A stretch of DNA of 58,500 bases. Source: Bacillus sp. THAF10 (lineage in GTDB: Bacteria; Bacillota; Bacilli; Bacillales; Bacillaceae_I). The notes under the pieces are model-generated. The model was not told where the DNA came from and searched no databases. It saw only the letters and a list, made by a program, of their open reading frames with translations. Of the stretch, positions 1-9,425 are shown piece by piece. Made by a program: the position numbers and the translations under genes. Position 1 is the stretch's first letter, and each line of letters opens with the position of its first letter. The DNA lies in the NCBI RefSeq assembly GCF_009363695.1, contig NZ_CP045403.1:37501-96000 (forward strand). Reading direction: 5' to 3'.

Positions 1-535
<535 letters not shown>

Positions 536-621
536 CAATATGATTTACATGATGACACGATAGAATTCTTGATATGAACACATTATCTAGTTTTGAAGGA
601 ATAAACCTTCAACTGAATATG

Positions 622-738
622 TCTGGTGGCGATAGCGAAGAGGTCACACCCGTTCCCATACCGAACACGGAAGTTAAGCTCTTCAGCGCCGATGGTAGTT
701 GGGGGCTGTCCCCCTGTGAGAGTAGGACGTTGCCAGGC
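622..738 (+). rRNA. rrf: 5S ribosomal RNA
   Basis: About 117 nt with the Bacillus-type ends TCTGGTGGCGAT and GTTGCCAGGC, which pair to form helix I, and the internal ACACCCGTTCCCATACCGAA segment. It lies about 85 nt after 23S in the same transcript and is followed within 11 nt by a strong intrinsic terminator. Confidence 0.97.
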
Positions 739-748
739 AAATGAGAAG

Positions 749-783
749 AACCAGTGCTTATGTGAATAGGCGCTGGTTTTTTT
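749..783 (+). terminator. Intrinsic terminator of the upstream rRNA operon
   Basis: A 9-bp stem (AACCAGTGC with GCGCTGGTT, one wobble pair) is followed by a run of seven T. It ends the rRNA transcript after 5S. Confidence 0.9.
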
Positions 784-928
784 GTGTTTTTCAAAAGAAA
801 AATTTGCTTATTTTTGATGAAGAGACGGGTTTTGGGGTGATTATTTTGGTTTGATGGCCAAGATTGATGTGCTGGTGAGACGTAGCGATGTAAAAACACC
901 TGTAATATAGGCATTTATTACAAAAAAA

Positions 929-1059
929 GGTAATCAAAATGATTTTCTTCAAAAGTTCGTGCCAAAACCAGGCAAGTTGATGCCGAAAGGGTCCGAGTTC
1001 GTGCCAAAATTGGTCGAGTTCATGCCAAAAAGCCCCGAGTTGATGCCGATCCTATTTTA
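929..1059. repeat. 21-bp tandem repeat, first array
   Basis: The heptamer-like motif GTTCGTGCC, GTTGATGCC or GTTCATGCC recurs at 955, 976, 997, 1018 and 1039, exactly 21 bp apart. About 77 bp from 929 is closely repeated at 1482, so the array and its left flank are duplicated. I see no ribosome binding site or codon bias that would make it a gene. Confidence 0.85.
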
Positions 1060-1340
1060 GTCACAAATTTTCTCGATCGGACAACCGAAAAACGAAATGA
1101 GCTGATAAAAATAGGTGGAGCAGAGGTGGTGGACGACACAAAAATGAGTAGCACTCGTAAAAATAGGTCGAGCAAAGGTGGTGGACGACACAAAAATGAG
1201 TAGCACTCGTAAAAATAGGTGGAGCAGAGGTGGTGGACGACGTAAAAATGAGTAGCAGTCAAAAAAATAGGTCGAGCAGCTAGTCTGGACGACACAAAAA
1301 AGCATTCGCCCCGTAAAAATAGGTCAAGCAACCAAAACAG
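1055..1340. repeat. 52-bp tandem repeat
   Basis: The motif AAAAATAGGT starts at 1107, 1159, 1211, 1263 and 1315, a fixed period of 52 bp. The first three units are nearly identical. A degenerate unit lies before 1107, and the last two units diverge toward the right. The period is not a multiple of three, and the long minus-strand frame over it comes from the repetition. Confidence 0.88.
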
Positions 1341-1481
1341 CACCGATCCACTCGTATCCACGCCGCCATCCCAGCCGCCCATCCTATGCTCCTAGTCCGT
1401 CCCAGCCACCCTTCAAACTGCATACCGGTATAACATAGAGTTCAAAACCCCACAGCAAATAGGATTTTTATTATAAAATTA

Positions 1482-1600
1482 GGTAATCAAAAAGCTTTTT
1501 TTCAAAAGTTCGTGCCAAAACCAAGCAAGTTGATGCCGAAAGGGTGCGAGTTCATGCCAAAATCCTGCCAAAAACCCCCAAGTTGATGCCGAAGCAATTT
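1482..1600. repeat. 21-bp tandem repeat, second array
   Basis: This is a direct-repeat copy of the sequence from 929, at an offset of 553 bp. Motif positions are 1508, 1529 and 1550 at 21-bp steps, then 1582 after an irregular unit. The two copies flank the 52-bp array. Confidence 0.82.
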
Positions 1601-1708
1601 TTGGGTCAGCCATCCTCACCATTTTTTTCATTTCAAGACAGACACAGACTAGTTGACGTAACATACACTAGATGTAGAAGATTACTAGGCTGTTATTTTG
1701 CTAATTTG

Positions 1709-1736
1709 GTATACAAATTGTTGTTTTGGTTAGAAT
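1709..1736 (+). promoter_or_regulatory. Candidate sigma F promoter of csfB
   Basis: GTATA at 1709 and GGTTAGAAT at 1728 are 14 bp apart and fit the sigma F pattern (GYWTA, then GGnnAnAnT). Transcription would start near 1743, just before the ribosome binding site. In B. subtilis csfB is made in the forespore under sigma F, which fits. Confidence 0.6.
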
Positions 1737-1759
1737 AATGGATGGAGGTGGGGAGAGAT

Positions 1760-1960
1760 ATGGAGTCAACCATTCATTCATCTGAGGGGAAAATGTGTAT
1801 TGTGTGCGAAGAGGAGAAAAAACGTGGCATACATCTTTATACCGAGTTTATTTGTACCGAATGTGAAACAGCAATGCTGCAAACTGATGTGAAGGATCCG
1901 CTGTATAAGTTTTATTTGCAGCAATTAAAGAAGATTACCATACCGAAAATATATTCCTAA
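1760..1960 (+). CDS. csfB: Anti-sigma-G factor Gin (CsfB)
   Basis: A 66-residue protein with two CxxC pairs (Cys13/Cys16 and Cys32/Cys35) that should bind one zinc ion. This is the signature of Gin/CsfB, which binds and holds back sigma G, and also sigma E, during sporulation. The ATG at 1760 is chosen because GGAGGTGGGG at 1744-1753 is a strong ribosome binding site at the right distance. An ATG at 1742 in the same frame would sit before that site and about at the predicted transcription start. The gene stands alone between a sigma F-type promoter and a terminator. Its place right after an rRNA operon matches B. subtilis. Identity rests on the cysteine pattern, size and position. Confidence 0.88.
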   Translation: MESTIHSSEGKMCIVCEEEKKRGIHLYTEFICTECETAMLQTDVKDPLYKFYLQQLKKITIPKIYS

Positions 1961-1979
1961 TCCAGAAATAAGCTTCACG

Positions 1980-2011
1980 AAAAGTCCTTTACAAGGGCTT
2001 TTATTTTTTTG
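1980..2011 (+). terminator. Intrinsic terminator after csfB
   Basis: The stem AAAAGTCC with GGGCTTTT is followed by a T-rich run. It lies 20 bp after the csfB stop codon. Confidence 0.8.
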
Positions 2012-2155
2012 AAGCAAAGGTTTTGGAATGATGTTCACTTGTTCCTGCGCAATCTTCACATACCCATAAAAGTATTACCCGTCCTCGACTATAAGTAAGG
2101 GAGTATATCCGTTATAATAGAAGGAAGGCGAATTCTTAAGATAGAGGATGTGCGA

Positions 2156-3604
2156 TTGGTGAATCAAAAAAAAGCCCCATTGTTTGAAGGGCTCAAGAAG
2201 CATTGGGAGGCAAATCCGGTTTCTGGGCATGTGCCAGGTCATAAGTATGGACAGGTTTTTCCGGAGATTGGTTACTCATATTTTCAAGAAATTTTAAAGC
2301 TGGATGCGACGGAGATTTCTGGTCTAGATGATTTACATGATCCAGAAGGTATGATTGATGAGGCGCAAAGGTTAGCAGCGAATTATTACGGTGCGGAGGC
2401 TACATTTTTTCTTGTGAATGGCTCCACTGTTGGAAATCTTGCGATGATTCTAGCTGCTTGTCAAAGGGGAAGTAAGGTACTAGTGCAGCGCAATTGCCAT
2501 AAATCTATTTTACATGGAGTGGAGCTTGCCGGGGCAGATCCTATTTTCTTATCATGTGAGACAGATAGCGAGGTAGGAGTAGCCACTCATTTTTCGCTGA
2601 AAGAACTGAGAGAAGCTTTAGACTCGGTTTCCGGCATTGAAGCAGTGGTGTTAACCAATCCTAATTATTATGGACATTCTTATGAAATGAAAGAAATAAT
2701 TGATTTGGTTCATCGTTATAACGTACCTGTGTTGGTGGATGAAGCGCATGGGGCACATTTTACGGTGGGTGAGGGTTTTCCTAATTCTGCGTTAGATTGT
2801 GGTGCAGATGTGGTTGTTCATTCTGCTCATAAAACGCTGCCCGCGATGACGATGGGCTCTTATTTACATATTAATGGAGAGCGAGTAAAGAAAGAAAAGC
2901 TAGCTTATTATTTGAAGATGCTGCAATCGAGTAGTCCATCTTACCCTATCATGGCTTCCTTAGATTTAGCACGGTATTATCTTGCTTCCTTCGATAAACA
3001 AGCGATCCAGGAATTGCTTCATGATATGGAGGATCTTCAATTACAGATAGGAAAAATGCCAGAAATACGAGTAGTAGTTCCAAAGAATAAGCTGTTGCAG
3101 AAGGATCCGTTAAAACTAGTGTTACGTTCTACGCAAGGAATAAGTGGATTCTCGTTACAAAAGCTTCTGGAGAAAGAAGGAATATTTGTAGAATTGGCAG
3201 ACGCCAAAAATGTTTTGCTCGTCCTGCCTTTGGCAATAAATGATAGGAAACAGGAATTGCTCGAAAAATTAACGAGAGCCGTTTTACATCAGCATGAAAA
3301 GACCCCTGAAGTGGAAATAGTGAAGTTGCCTACACCACCAAACGGGTTAGGTCAATTGGCGATTCCATTGGGGGAGCAGGAGAACTATAAGGCTGTAAAA
3401 TGTCACCTAGAGGAAGCAGTGGGTAAAGTTGCGGCAGAGAGCATTATTCCATATCCACCAGGGATACCGGTTGTGTTAAAGGGAGAACGGGTGACAGCGA
3501 GTATAGTGGAGTACTTAAAGCAACTTGTGGAGCTTGGTGCTAGGTTTCAAGGAAATGAACAATTATATAAAGGATATATGAATATATATAAGGAAAAGGA
3601 GTAA
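2156..3604 (+). CDS. yaaO: PLP-dependent Orn/Lys/Arg decarboxylase family protein YaaO
   Basis: About 482 residues. It belongs to the fold-type I pyridoxal-phosphate decarboxylases acting on ornithine, lysine or arginine. The cofactor lysine is in SAHKTLPA (Lys226 or so), and the aspartate contacting the pyridine ring is in VDEAHGAHF about 30 residues earlier. The family's small C-terminal domain is present. The substrate is not clear from sequence; an arginine or lysine decarboxylase role is only an inference. The TTG at 2156 is preferred because AGAGGA at 2143-2148 lies 7 nt upstream, but GTG at 2150 or 2159 is possible. A TATAAT at 2113-2118 may be the -10 box. It heads the run into tmk, 6 nt downstream. 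Confidence 0.87.
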   Translation: MVNQKKAPLFEGLKKHWEANPVSGHVPGHKYGQVFPEIGYSYFQEILKLDATEISGLDDLHDPEGMIDEAQRLAANYYGAEATFFLVNGSTVGNLAMILAACQRGSKVLVQRNCHKSILHGVELAGADPIFLSCETDSEVGVATHFSLKELREALDSVSGIEAVVLTNPNYYGHSYEMKEIIDLVHRYNVPVLVDEAHGAHFTVGEGFPNSALDCGADVVVHSAHKTLPAMTMGSYLHINGERVKKEKLAYYLKMLQSSSPSYPIMASLDLARYYLASFDKQAIQELLHDMEDLQLQIGKMPEIRVVVPKNKLLQKDPLKLVLRSTQGISGFSLQKLLEKEGIFVELADAKNVLLVLPLAINDRKQELLEKLTRAVLHQHEKTPEVEIVKLPTPPNGLGQLAIPLGEQENYKAVKCHLEEAVGKVAAESIIPYPPGIPVVLKGERVTASIVEYLKQLVELGARFQGNEQLYKGYMNIYKEKE

Positions 3605-3610
3605 GAAGTA

Positions 3611-4249
3611 GTGAAGGGATTATTTATTACATTTGAGGGTCCAGAGGGAGCAGGGAAAACCTCTGTTATTCAGAAGCTAGCAGAAGAGCTTCAGGAAATA
3701 GGGTATCCTGTGCTGTTAACTCGCGAGCCAGGTGGTATTGCGATTGCAGAACAAATTAGAAACGTAATATTAGATTGCGATAATACCGAGATGGATGCAA
3801 GAACAGAAGCTTTGTTGTATGCGGCAGCACGCCGTCAGCATTTAGTGGAACGGGTAATGCCTGCACTAAGGGAAAACAAAGTGGTTTTATGTGATCGGTT
3901 TATTGATAGTTCCTTAGCGTATCAGGGTTTTGCGCGTGGAATAGGGGTGGAGGATGTGCTTAGCATTAATGAATTTGCTACAGAAAAGATGCTTCCTTCC
4001 TTAACTGTTTACTTTGATATTGAGCCAGAGGCAGGACTTGCGCGAATTGCAGCGAATAATAAACGTGAAATAAACCGTTTAGATCAAGAAAAACTCGACT
4101 TTCATTACAAGGTGAAAGAAGGGTATGATTTAGTAAAAGAAAAATATCGAAATAGATTTGTGGACGTGGATGCCGCGCAAGACTTTCATTCGGTTTATGA
4201 ACAAACAAAGAACATCCTCATTTCCTATCTTACGGAAAACGGGTATTAA
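3611..4249 (+). CDS. tmk: Thymidylate kinase
   Basis: A 212-residue enzyme that phosphorylates dTMP to dTDP with ATP, on the route to dTTP. It shows the P-loop GPEGAGKT (residues 10-17), the REPGG motif near residue 40 and DRF at 95-97, all typical of TMP kinases. It starts with GTG at 3611, with AAGGAG 9 nt upstream inside the end of yaaO, so the two are probably cotranscribed. Length equals that of B. subtilis Tmk. Downstream genes include holB for DNA polymerase III, so the cluster links dTTP supply with replication. Confidence 0.97.
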   Translation: MKGLFITFEGPEGAGKTSVIQKLAEELQEIGYPVLLTREPGGIAIAEQIRNVILDCDNTEMDARTEALLYAAARRQHLVERVMPALRENKVVLCDRFIDSSLAYQGFARGIGVEDVLSINEFATEKMLPSLTVYFDIEPEAGLARIAANNKREINRLDQEKLDFHYKVKEGYDLVKEKYRNRFVDVDAAQDFHSVYEQTKNILISYLTENGY

Positions 4250-4282
4250 TAATGAAGTTCTACTTAATTAATGGTAAAATAA

Positions 4283-4627
<345 letters not shown>

Positions 4628-4721
4628 ACTCAAGAGTGGTATGCACTTTTAAAGTCACAGGTGCATGGAGCTTTCGCTGCTACAAACATTTGATTGATAC
4701 ACATATGTTGTTTAATACATT

Positions 4722-4745
4722 AGCGGCTGAAAGGCTGCTTTTTTA
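4722..4745 (+). terminator. Intrinsic terminator between darA and yaaR
   Basis: A short stem AGCGGC with GCTGCT (one wobble) and a loop of six bases is followed by TTTTTT. Another hairpin, ATGCAC with GTGCAT, lies upstream at about 4640-4665. Some transcripts from tmk-darA probably end here. Confidence 0.65.
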
Positions 4746-4800
4746 CGATACTTTTATTCCCCTAGAAAATTCTTAGTACTTTGGGAAAGGGAACAACACG

Positions 4801-5241
4801 ATGAAAATATCCACGGATTACCGTACAAATTTAGATAAAGGGAGAACAGACCAAAAGGCAGGTTCTTCTTCCCATTTACCCTTTGGTGAGGTTATGCAAA
4901 AGCATGCAAATAAGTTGCATCATCAACAGCTGCATAGCTTGTTGGCCAATATCGATGTTGCTGGAAATAGATTAAGTAATTCCCGCTCTTTACAGGACTT
5001 GGCCAAATACAAAACACTCATAAAACGCTTTATGGAGGAATCCGTGGAATTTGGGATGAACTTAAACCAATCCCACCATTGGACAGAGGATGGCCAATCA
5101 CGGCAGCTACATCTAGTGAAGCGAGTGGATGAAGAACTAATTCGGCTTACCGAATCAGTGATGAATCAAGAGGAATCGAGAATAAACATATTAAGCAGTA
5201 TTGGTGAGATTAAAGGTTTACTCATCAATCTCTATATGTAA
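4801..5241 (+). CDS. yaaR: YaaR family protein (DUF327), function unknown
   Basis: A 146-residue, largely helical and charged protein of the YaaR/DUF327 family. It has no signal peptide, membrane segment or recognised catalytic motif. The start at ATG 4801 follows a GGGAA-type site. The gene lies directly ahead of holB with a gap of 15 nt, the same order as in B. subtilis, so it is likely translated from the same message. No function is claimed; the neighbourhood (replication clamp loader, RNase Y accessory factor) is the only hint. Confidence 0.87.
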   Translation: MKISTDYRTNLDKGRTDQKAGSSSHLPFGEVMQKHANKLHHQQLHSLLANIDVAGNRLSNSRSLQDLAKYKTLIKRFMEESVEFGMNLNQSHHWTEDGQSRQLHLVKRVDEELIRLTESVMNQEESRINILSSIGEIKGLLINLYM

Positions 5242-5256
5242 GGTAGTGAGTGAAAA

Positions 5257-6252
5257 ATGGTGTTGAAAAATTGGAACGACCTAGAAAGTCAGCCTACAGT
5301 GGCAAGAATAGTGATGAATAGTTTAGAACGCGATCGAATTGCTCATGCCTATTTGCTGGACGGAATGAAAGGAACTGGCAAGAAAGAGGTAAGTTATCTT
5401 TTTGCAAAAAGCCTGTTGTGTAAAAATAGGCAAGGCGTTCATCCGTGTCAGGAATGCACCAATTGTAAGCGGATTGATTCACGAAATCATCCAGACGTTC
5501 ATGTGGTCGAGCCGGATGGTAATTCAATAAAGAAGCAGCAGATTCAATTTTTGCAAGAGGAGTTTACGAAAACAGGCCTGGAGTCAAAGCGTAAGGTATA
5601 TATTCTGGAGCATGCGGATAAGATGACTACGAATGCTGCCAACAGCTTGCTGAAGTTTTTAGAGGAGCCAAATCAGGAAACATTTGCCTTTTTGCTAACG
5701 GAAAATGTGAATCAAATGTTAAACACCATTATTTCTAGATGTCAGCCTTTATCGTTCCGTGCTTTAACGTCTGATGGCTTGGTAGACAAGCTAGTTGAGG
5801 AAGGAATTTCGCTTCCATTAGCAAAGTCAGCAGCCGCATTAACGAACAGTCTTGAGGAAGCAGTAGAATTATGTCGAGATGATTGGTTTGCAGAAGCAAG
5901 AAGCTTAGTGATAAAATTGTATGAAGCGATCTTTCATCGCCCACAAGCATCCTTATTGTTTGTTCAAGAAAAGTGGATGCCACATTTTTCAGAGAGAAAG
6001 CAATTAGAGATAGGTTTAGATTTAATGCTCTATATTTATAAAGATATGCTATATGCTCAGTTAGCGAAAGAGGAGCAATTGGTGTTTGTCGACTGTAAGG
6101 AATTAGTCCAGAAGTTGGCTCTCCAGACGACCCAGCATCGTGTTACCGAGCATTTATCCTATATATTGCAAAGTAAGTCTCGGCTAGCATCCAATGTGAA
6201 CCCGCACCTTCTCATGGAACATTTAGCGTTAAACTTGCAGGAGGGATATTAG
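5257..6252 (+). CDS. holB: DNA polymerase III subunit delta'
   Basis: 331 residues. The delta' subunit of the clamp loader, which helps tau and delta open the DnaN sliding clamp and place it on primed DNA. Visible are a P-loop-like GMKGTGKK (36-43, degenerate as in delta'), a zinc-binding set of four cysteines (55, 64, 67, 70) and the sensor/SRC region around SRCQPL. The stop codon at 6250-6252 abuts the start of ricT, and the ricT ribosome binding site lies inside the end of holB, so the two are translationally coupled. Confidence 0.95.
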   Translation: MVLKNWNDLESQPTVARIVMNSLERDRIAHAYLLDGMKGTGKKEVSYLFAKSLLCKNRQGVHPCQECTNCKRIDSRNHPDVHVVEPDGNSIKKQQIQFLQEEFTKTGLESKRKVYILEHADKMTTNAANSLLKFLEEPNQETFAFLLTENVNQMLNTIISRCQPLSFRALTSDGLVDKLVEEGISLPLAKSAAALTNSLEEAVELCRDDWFAEARSLVIKLYEAIFHRPQASLLFVQEKWMPHFSERKQLEIGLDLMLYIYKDMLYAQLAKEEQLVFVDCKELVQKLALQTTQHRVTEHLSYILQSKSRLASNVNPHLLMEHLALNLQEGY

Positions 6253-7080
6253 TTGTATGAAGTAGTTGGAGTACGATTTAAAAAGGCAGGTAAAATATAT
6301 TATTTTGACCCAAATGGGCTTGATATACATGATAATGAATTTGTCATTGTCGAAACGGTAAGAGGCGTTGAATTTGGAAAAGCTGTACTTGGTAAGAAAA
6401 AAGTGGAGGAGAACGATGTGGTTCTTCCGCTGAAAAAGGTGCTACGTAAAGCGGACCAAAAGGATCGTCTGATTGTCGATGAAAATAAAAAGGCAGCATC
6501 TGAGGCGTTTGATGTCTGTTTTTCCAAAGTAAATGATCATGGGCTTGATATGAAGCTTGTTGATGTGGAATATACATTTGACCGCAATAAAATTATCTTT
6601 TACTTTACAGCAGACGGACGAGTGGATTTTAGAGAGCTTGTTAAGGATTTAGCATCCATTTTTCGTACAAGAATTGAGCTTAGACAAATTGGTGTGCGGG
6701 ATGAGGCCAAGCTTCTTGGTGGAATTGGACCGTGTGGCAGGATGCTGTGCTGTTCTACCTTTCTTGGAGATTTTGAACCAGTATCGATTAAAATGGCAAA
6801 AGATCAGAACTTGTCATTGAATCCTTCCAAAATTTCCGGCTTATGTGGCAGACTTATGTGTTGCCTAAAGTATGAGAATGACGAATATGAGTCAGCTAAA
6901 GAACAATTACCTGATTTGGATGAGGTAGTTAAAACTCCAAGTGGAATGGGACGAGTAGTTGGACTTAATATTCTTGAACGTGTATTACAGGTGGAGCTAT
7001 CTGGCAAGGAACGGGTAGTGGAATATTCACTTGATGAACTGATGCAAGAAGGAACCCTTTCAACGCAAGCCACAGATTAA
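6253..7080 (+). CDS. ricT: RicT (YaaT), Fe-S component of the RNase Y accessory Y-complex
   Basis: 275 residues, PSP1 family. With RicA and RicF it forms the Y-complex, which carries [4Fe-4S] clusters and is needed for RNase Y-dependent maturation of many operon mRNAs; it also affects sporulation, competence and biofilm formation in B. subtilis. Conserved cysteines are in GPCGRMLCC (about 160-167) and GLCGRLMCC (about 197-205). It starts with TTG at 6253, with GGAGGG at 6240-6245 inside holB. The N-terminus (MYEVVGVRFKKAGKIYYF) agrees with the family from the first residue. Confidence 0.95.
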   Translation: MYEVVGVRFKKAGKIYYFDPNGLDIHDNEFVIVETVRGVEFGKAVLGKKKVEENDVVLPLKKVLRKADQKDRLIVDENKKAASEAFDVCFSKVNDHGLDMKLVDVEYTFDRNKIIFYFTADGRVDFRELVKDLASIFRTRIELRQIGVRDEAKLLGGIGPCGRMLCCSTFLGDFEPVSIKMAKDQNLSLNPSKISGLCGRLMCCLKYENDEYESAKEQLPDLDEVVKTPSGMGRVVGLNILERVLQVELSGKERVVEYSLDELMQEGTLSTQATD

Positions 7081-7092
7081 GAGGTGGAAAAC

Positions 7093-7464
7093 TTGGACAA
7101 GAAGGAAATTTTCGATTCTGTCAGCAACATGGAAGAACAGATAGGAAGTCTATATAAGCAGCTCGGAGAATTAAAGGAGCATTTAGCTCTTATAATAGAA
7201 GAAAACAATAGCGTGCTCGTGGAAAATAGCCATTTAAGAAAACGCTTAGAACAGATGACAGCAACGGAAGAGCACCTCTCCCCTAAGGGAAAAAAGCAAA
7301 AGAAAAAAGAGCAGGAAACAAACAAGCAAACCGATATTGGTGAGGGCTATGATAATCTGGCAAGATTATATCAAGAAGGCTTTCATATTTGTAATCTTAA
7401 TTTCGGCAGTCCTAGAAAAGAAGGAGATTGCATGTTTTGCTTATCTTTCCTTAATAAAAAATGA
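7093..7464 (+). CDS. yabA: Replication initiation control protein YabA
   Basis: 123 residues. YabA binds DnaA and the clamp DnaN and limits over-initiation of replication. The N-terminal half is a leucine-zipper-like coiled coil (about 1-60). A lysine-rich linker follows, and the C-terminal zinc module has the pattern HICN...DCMFC. The TTG at 7093 is preferred over GTG 7084: GAGGTGG at 7081-7087 is its ribosome binding site, and the family's protein starts with MDKKE. It follows ricT by 12 nt and is closed by a clear terminator. Confidence 0.95.
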   Translation: MDKKEIFDSVSNMEEQIGSLYKQLGELKEHLALIIEENNSVLVENSHLRKRLEQMTATEEHLSPKGKKQKKKEQETNKQTDIGEGYDNLARLYQEGFHICNLNFGSPRKEGDCMFCLSFLNKK

Positions 7465-7500
7465 GCCGCTTCTCACACCAGAGCAGCGGCTTTATTTTAT
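7462..7500 (+). terminator. Intrinsic terminator after yabA
   Basis: The stem AGCCGCT (7464-7470) and AGCGGCT (7485-7491) is followed by a T-rich tail. It overlaps the yabA stop codon. Confidence 0.88.
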
Positions 7501-7550
7501 GCACGATAAGGTATACTAACGAAAGAACATGATTGGAAAGGATTTTGGAA

Positions 7551-8321
7551 ATGGTTAGATTATTGGATGACGAGCGGTTGGATTATTTATTGGCAGAGAA
7601 TCTCCGAATTATTCAAAGTCCCTCTGTCTTTTCCTTCTCTCTAGATGCCGTGCTTCTTGCTCAATTTGCCTATGTACCAATACAACAAGGCAACATTATC
7701 GATTTATGTACAGGAAATGGCATCATCCCTCTATTGCTAAGCAAGCGATCAAAAGCAACCATTACGGGGGTAGAAATTCAGGAGCGGCTTGCAAATATGG
7801 CAGAGCGTAGTTTTCAGTACAATGAATTAGAGCATCGTCTGAAGGTACTACCGATGGATTTAAAAGAACTACCTGCTATGCTTGGTAATAAAAAGGTAGA
7901 TGTGGTCACCTGTAATCCTCCTTATTTTCCGGTTGCAGAAAAAGGGGAGAAAATAAATGCCAATACCCATTTTGCTATTGCCAGACACGAAATTGCTTGT
8001 ACGTTAGAGGATGTGGTGCAGGTGAGCAGCAAAATCGTAAAGCAAGGGGGAAAAGTAGCCTTTGTGCATCGACCAGGAAGGCTTCTTGATATTGTAACTT
8101 TAATGAGAAAATATAGTATCGAACCTAAGAGACTGCAGTTCGTTCATGCAAAGCTAGGTAAGCCAGCAAACACCATATTAATAGAAGGAATTAAACAAGG
8201 AAATGCGGATTTAACTATATTGCCGCCATTGCTTGTATATGATGAGGAAGGCAACTATACTGCTGAAGTGAAGAAGCTCCTTTTTGGGGACCAACCAGAA
8301 AGGCAAGAAAGAGAGGGATAA
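7551..8321 (+). CDS. yabB: tRNA1(Val) (adenine(37)-N6)-methyltransferase family protein YabB
   Basis: 256 residues. A Rossmann-fold SAM-dependent methyltransferase related to TrmN6/YfiC, which methylates N6 of A37 in a valine tRNA; the exact tRNA in this organism is inferred. SAM is bound by [14 protein letters not shown] (about 50-63), and the catalytic motif of amino-methylating enzymes is NPPYF at about 122-126. The ATG at 7551 is chosen over TTG 7533 because AAAGGA at 7537-7542 lies 8 nt upstream and the family starts at [11 protein letters not shown]. It is followed by rsmI with only 2 nt between. The GIY-YIG gene yazA that sits between them in B. subtilis is absent. Confidence 0.92.
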   Translation: MVRLLDDERLDYLLAENLRIIQSPSVFSFSLDAVLLAQFAYVPIQQGNIIDLCTGNGIIPLLLSKRSKATITGVEIQERLANMAERSFQYNELEHRLKVLPMDLKELPAMLGNKKVDVVTCNPPYFPVAEKGEKINANTHFAIARHEIACTLEDVVQVSSKIVKQGGKVAFVHRPGRLLDIVTLMRKYSIEPKRLQFVHAKLGKPANTILIEGIKQGNADLTILPPLLVYDEEGNYTAEVKKLLFGDQPERQEREG

Positions 8322-8323
8322 CA

Positions 8324-9208
8324 ATGGAATTATGGCAGCAGAATAGTTTTTCAGACAGCTATACGAAAGGAAGACTCTATCTTGTCCCTACTCCCATTGG
8401 TAATTTGGAGGATATTACGTATCGTTCCTTAAGAATATTAAAGGAAGTTGATTTTATTGCTGCAGAGGACACAAGACAAACAAAGAAGCTATGTAATTAT
8501 TTTGAAATAACAACTCCGCTTCTAAGCTACCATGAGCACAATAAAGAAAAGAGTGGCAGAAAGCTAATAGAACTGCTTGTAGAAGGAAAAGATGTGGCGC
8601 TGGTGAGCGATGCTGGCATGCCTTCTATTTCCGATCCAGGCTATGAAATCGTAACAGAAGCTTTAGCGCAAAAGCTTTTTGTTGTCCCTCTCCCTGGTGC
8701 GAACGCTGCTTTAACTGCCTTAATTGCGTCAGGATTAGTGTCGCAGCCGTTCTATTTTTATGGTTTTTTGGATCGTCAGAAAAAAGACAAGAAAAAGGAA
8801 TTAGAAACCTTAAAAAAGCTCGAGGCAACCTTTATTCTATATGAGTCTCCTCATCGCTTGAAGGACACGTTAAAGCTGATGCTAGAAATCATCGGTGATC
8901 GCTCGATTGTTGTGAGCAGGGAGCTGACAAAAAAGTTCGAAGAGTTTACGCGTGGAAAAATCTCTGAGGTGTTAGCTCTTTATGAAGAGCAGGGAGTGAA
9001 GGGTGAATGCTGCCTTATAATAGAAGGAAACAAGGAAACGACTTCCGATGAGGATGCCACTTGGTGGGAAAATCTTTCACTAGAAGCCCATGTCCACCAC
9101 TATGAAGAATCAAAGGGTGTCTCATCAAAGGAAGCGATAAAAATGGTGGCAAAGGATCGAGGAATTTCTAAACGAGAAGTATACCAAGCTTATCATGTGA
9201 ACGAATAA
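8324..9208 (+). CDS. rsmI: 16S rRNA (cytidine(1402)-2'-O)-methyltransferase RsmI
   Basis: 294 residues, tetrapyrrole-methylase fold. RsmI methylates the 2'-OH of C1402 in the decoding centre of 16S rRNA, with SAM as donor. Conserved segments are VPTPIGNLEDITYR near residue 20, EDTRQTKKL near 48 and LVSDAGMPSISDPG near 90. ATG 8324 follows GAGAGGG and lies 2 nt after the yabB stop, so the two methyltransferase genes form an operon. It ends before a dispersed repeat and a two-way terminator shared with abrB. Confidence 0.95.
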   Translation: MELWQQNSFSDSYTKGRLYLVPTPIGNLEDITYRSLRILKEVDFIAAEDTRQTKKLCNYFEITTPLLSYHEHNKEKSGRKLIELLVEGKDVALVSDAGMPSISDPGYEIVTEALAQKLFVVPLPGANAALTALIASGLVSQPFYFYGFLDRQKKDKKKELETLKKLEATFILYESPHRLKDTLKLMLEIIGDRSIVVSRELTKKFEEFTRGKISEVLALYEEQGVKGECCLIIEGNKETTSDEDATWWENLSLEAHVHHYEESKGVSSKEAIKMVAKDRGISKREVYQAYHVNE

Positions 9209-9386
9209 AAAATCTCTATTCGTAACCTTTGTTGCTACTGTGGATATCGTAATCAACGTTGCAGTCGTGCTCTTTTCGTGGAAGTAGCTTTAAACATGTG
9301 GAAATTTATCTTTGGATAGAGATTGGAAAAAGTCTTAAAGCCGACTTATTCTTAGGTTTTAACAACAATCTTTTAGAAAAGAACAT
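9209..9386. repeat. Dispersed hairpin repeat, copy A
   Basis: An intergenic element with the stem AAAAAGTC (9327-9334) and GACTTATT (9343-9350), a left part containing CTTTGTTGCT and GTCGTGCTCTTTTCG, and a right end AACAATCTTTTAGAAAAGA. Similar copies lie near 14692, 39711, 45900 and 46043. The left TTGTTGCT and right end sequences are partly inverted with respect to each other. No gene is visible in it. Confidence 0.75.
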
Positions 9387-9416
9387 AAAAAAAGGTTGCC
9401 GAGGCAACCTTTTTTT
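9387..9416. terminator. Bidirectional terminator between rsmI and abrB
   Basis: AAAAAAAGGTTGCC and GGCAACCTTTTTTT form a near-perfect hairpin with a 2-3 base loop and T runs on both strands. It can end both the rightward rsmI transcript and the leftward abrB transcript. Confidence 0.9.
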
Positions 9417-9425
9417 ACATGGTCA

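Larger units (their letters stand above)
784..1708. other. Gene-free stretch between rRNA operon and csfB
   Basis: About 0.9 kb with no convincing gene. Open frames here on the minus strand are products of tandem repeats. From left to right it holds an AT-rich part, a 21-bp tandem array, a 52-bp tandem array, and a second copy of the 21-bp array. No xpaC or yaaN gene is present, although these lie nearby in B. subtilis. Confidence 0.7.

Noticed and set aside
1020..1382. 120-residue open frame on the minus strand (and an 82-residue one overlapping it)
   Set aside because: It lies on the 52-bp repeat array and its repeats only mirror the DNA repeat. No ribosome binding site, and the two overlapping frames show different versions of the same repeat.
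929..1600. CRISPR-like array
   Set aside because: Units follow each other directly, with no unique spacers of constant length between identical repeats, and no cas genes are near.
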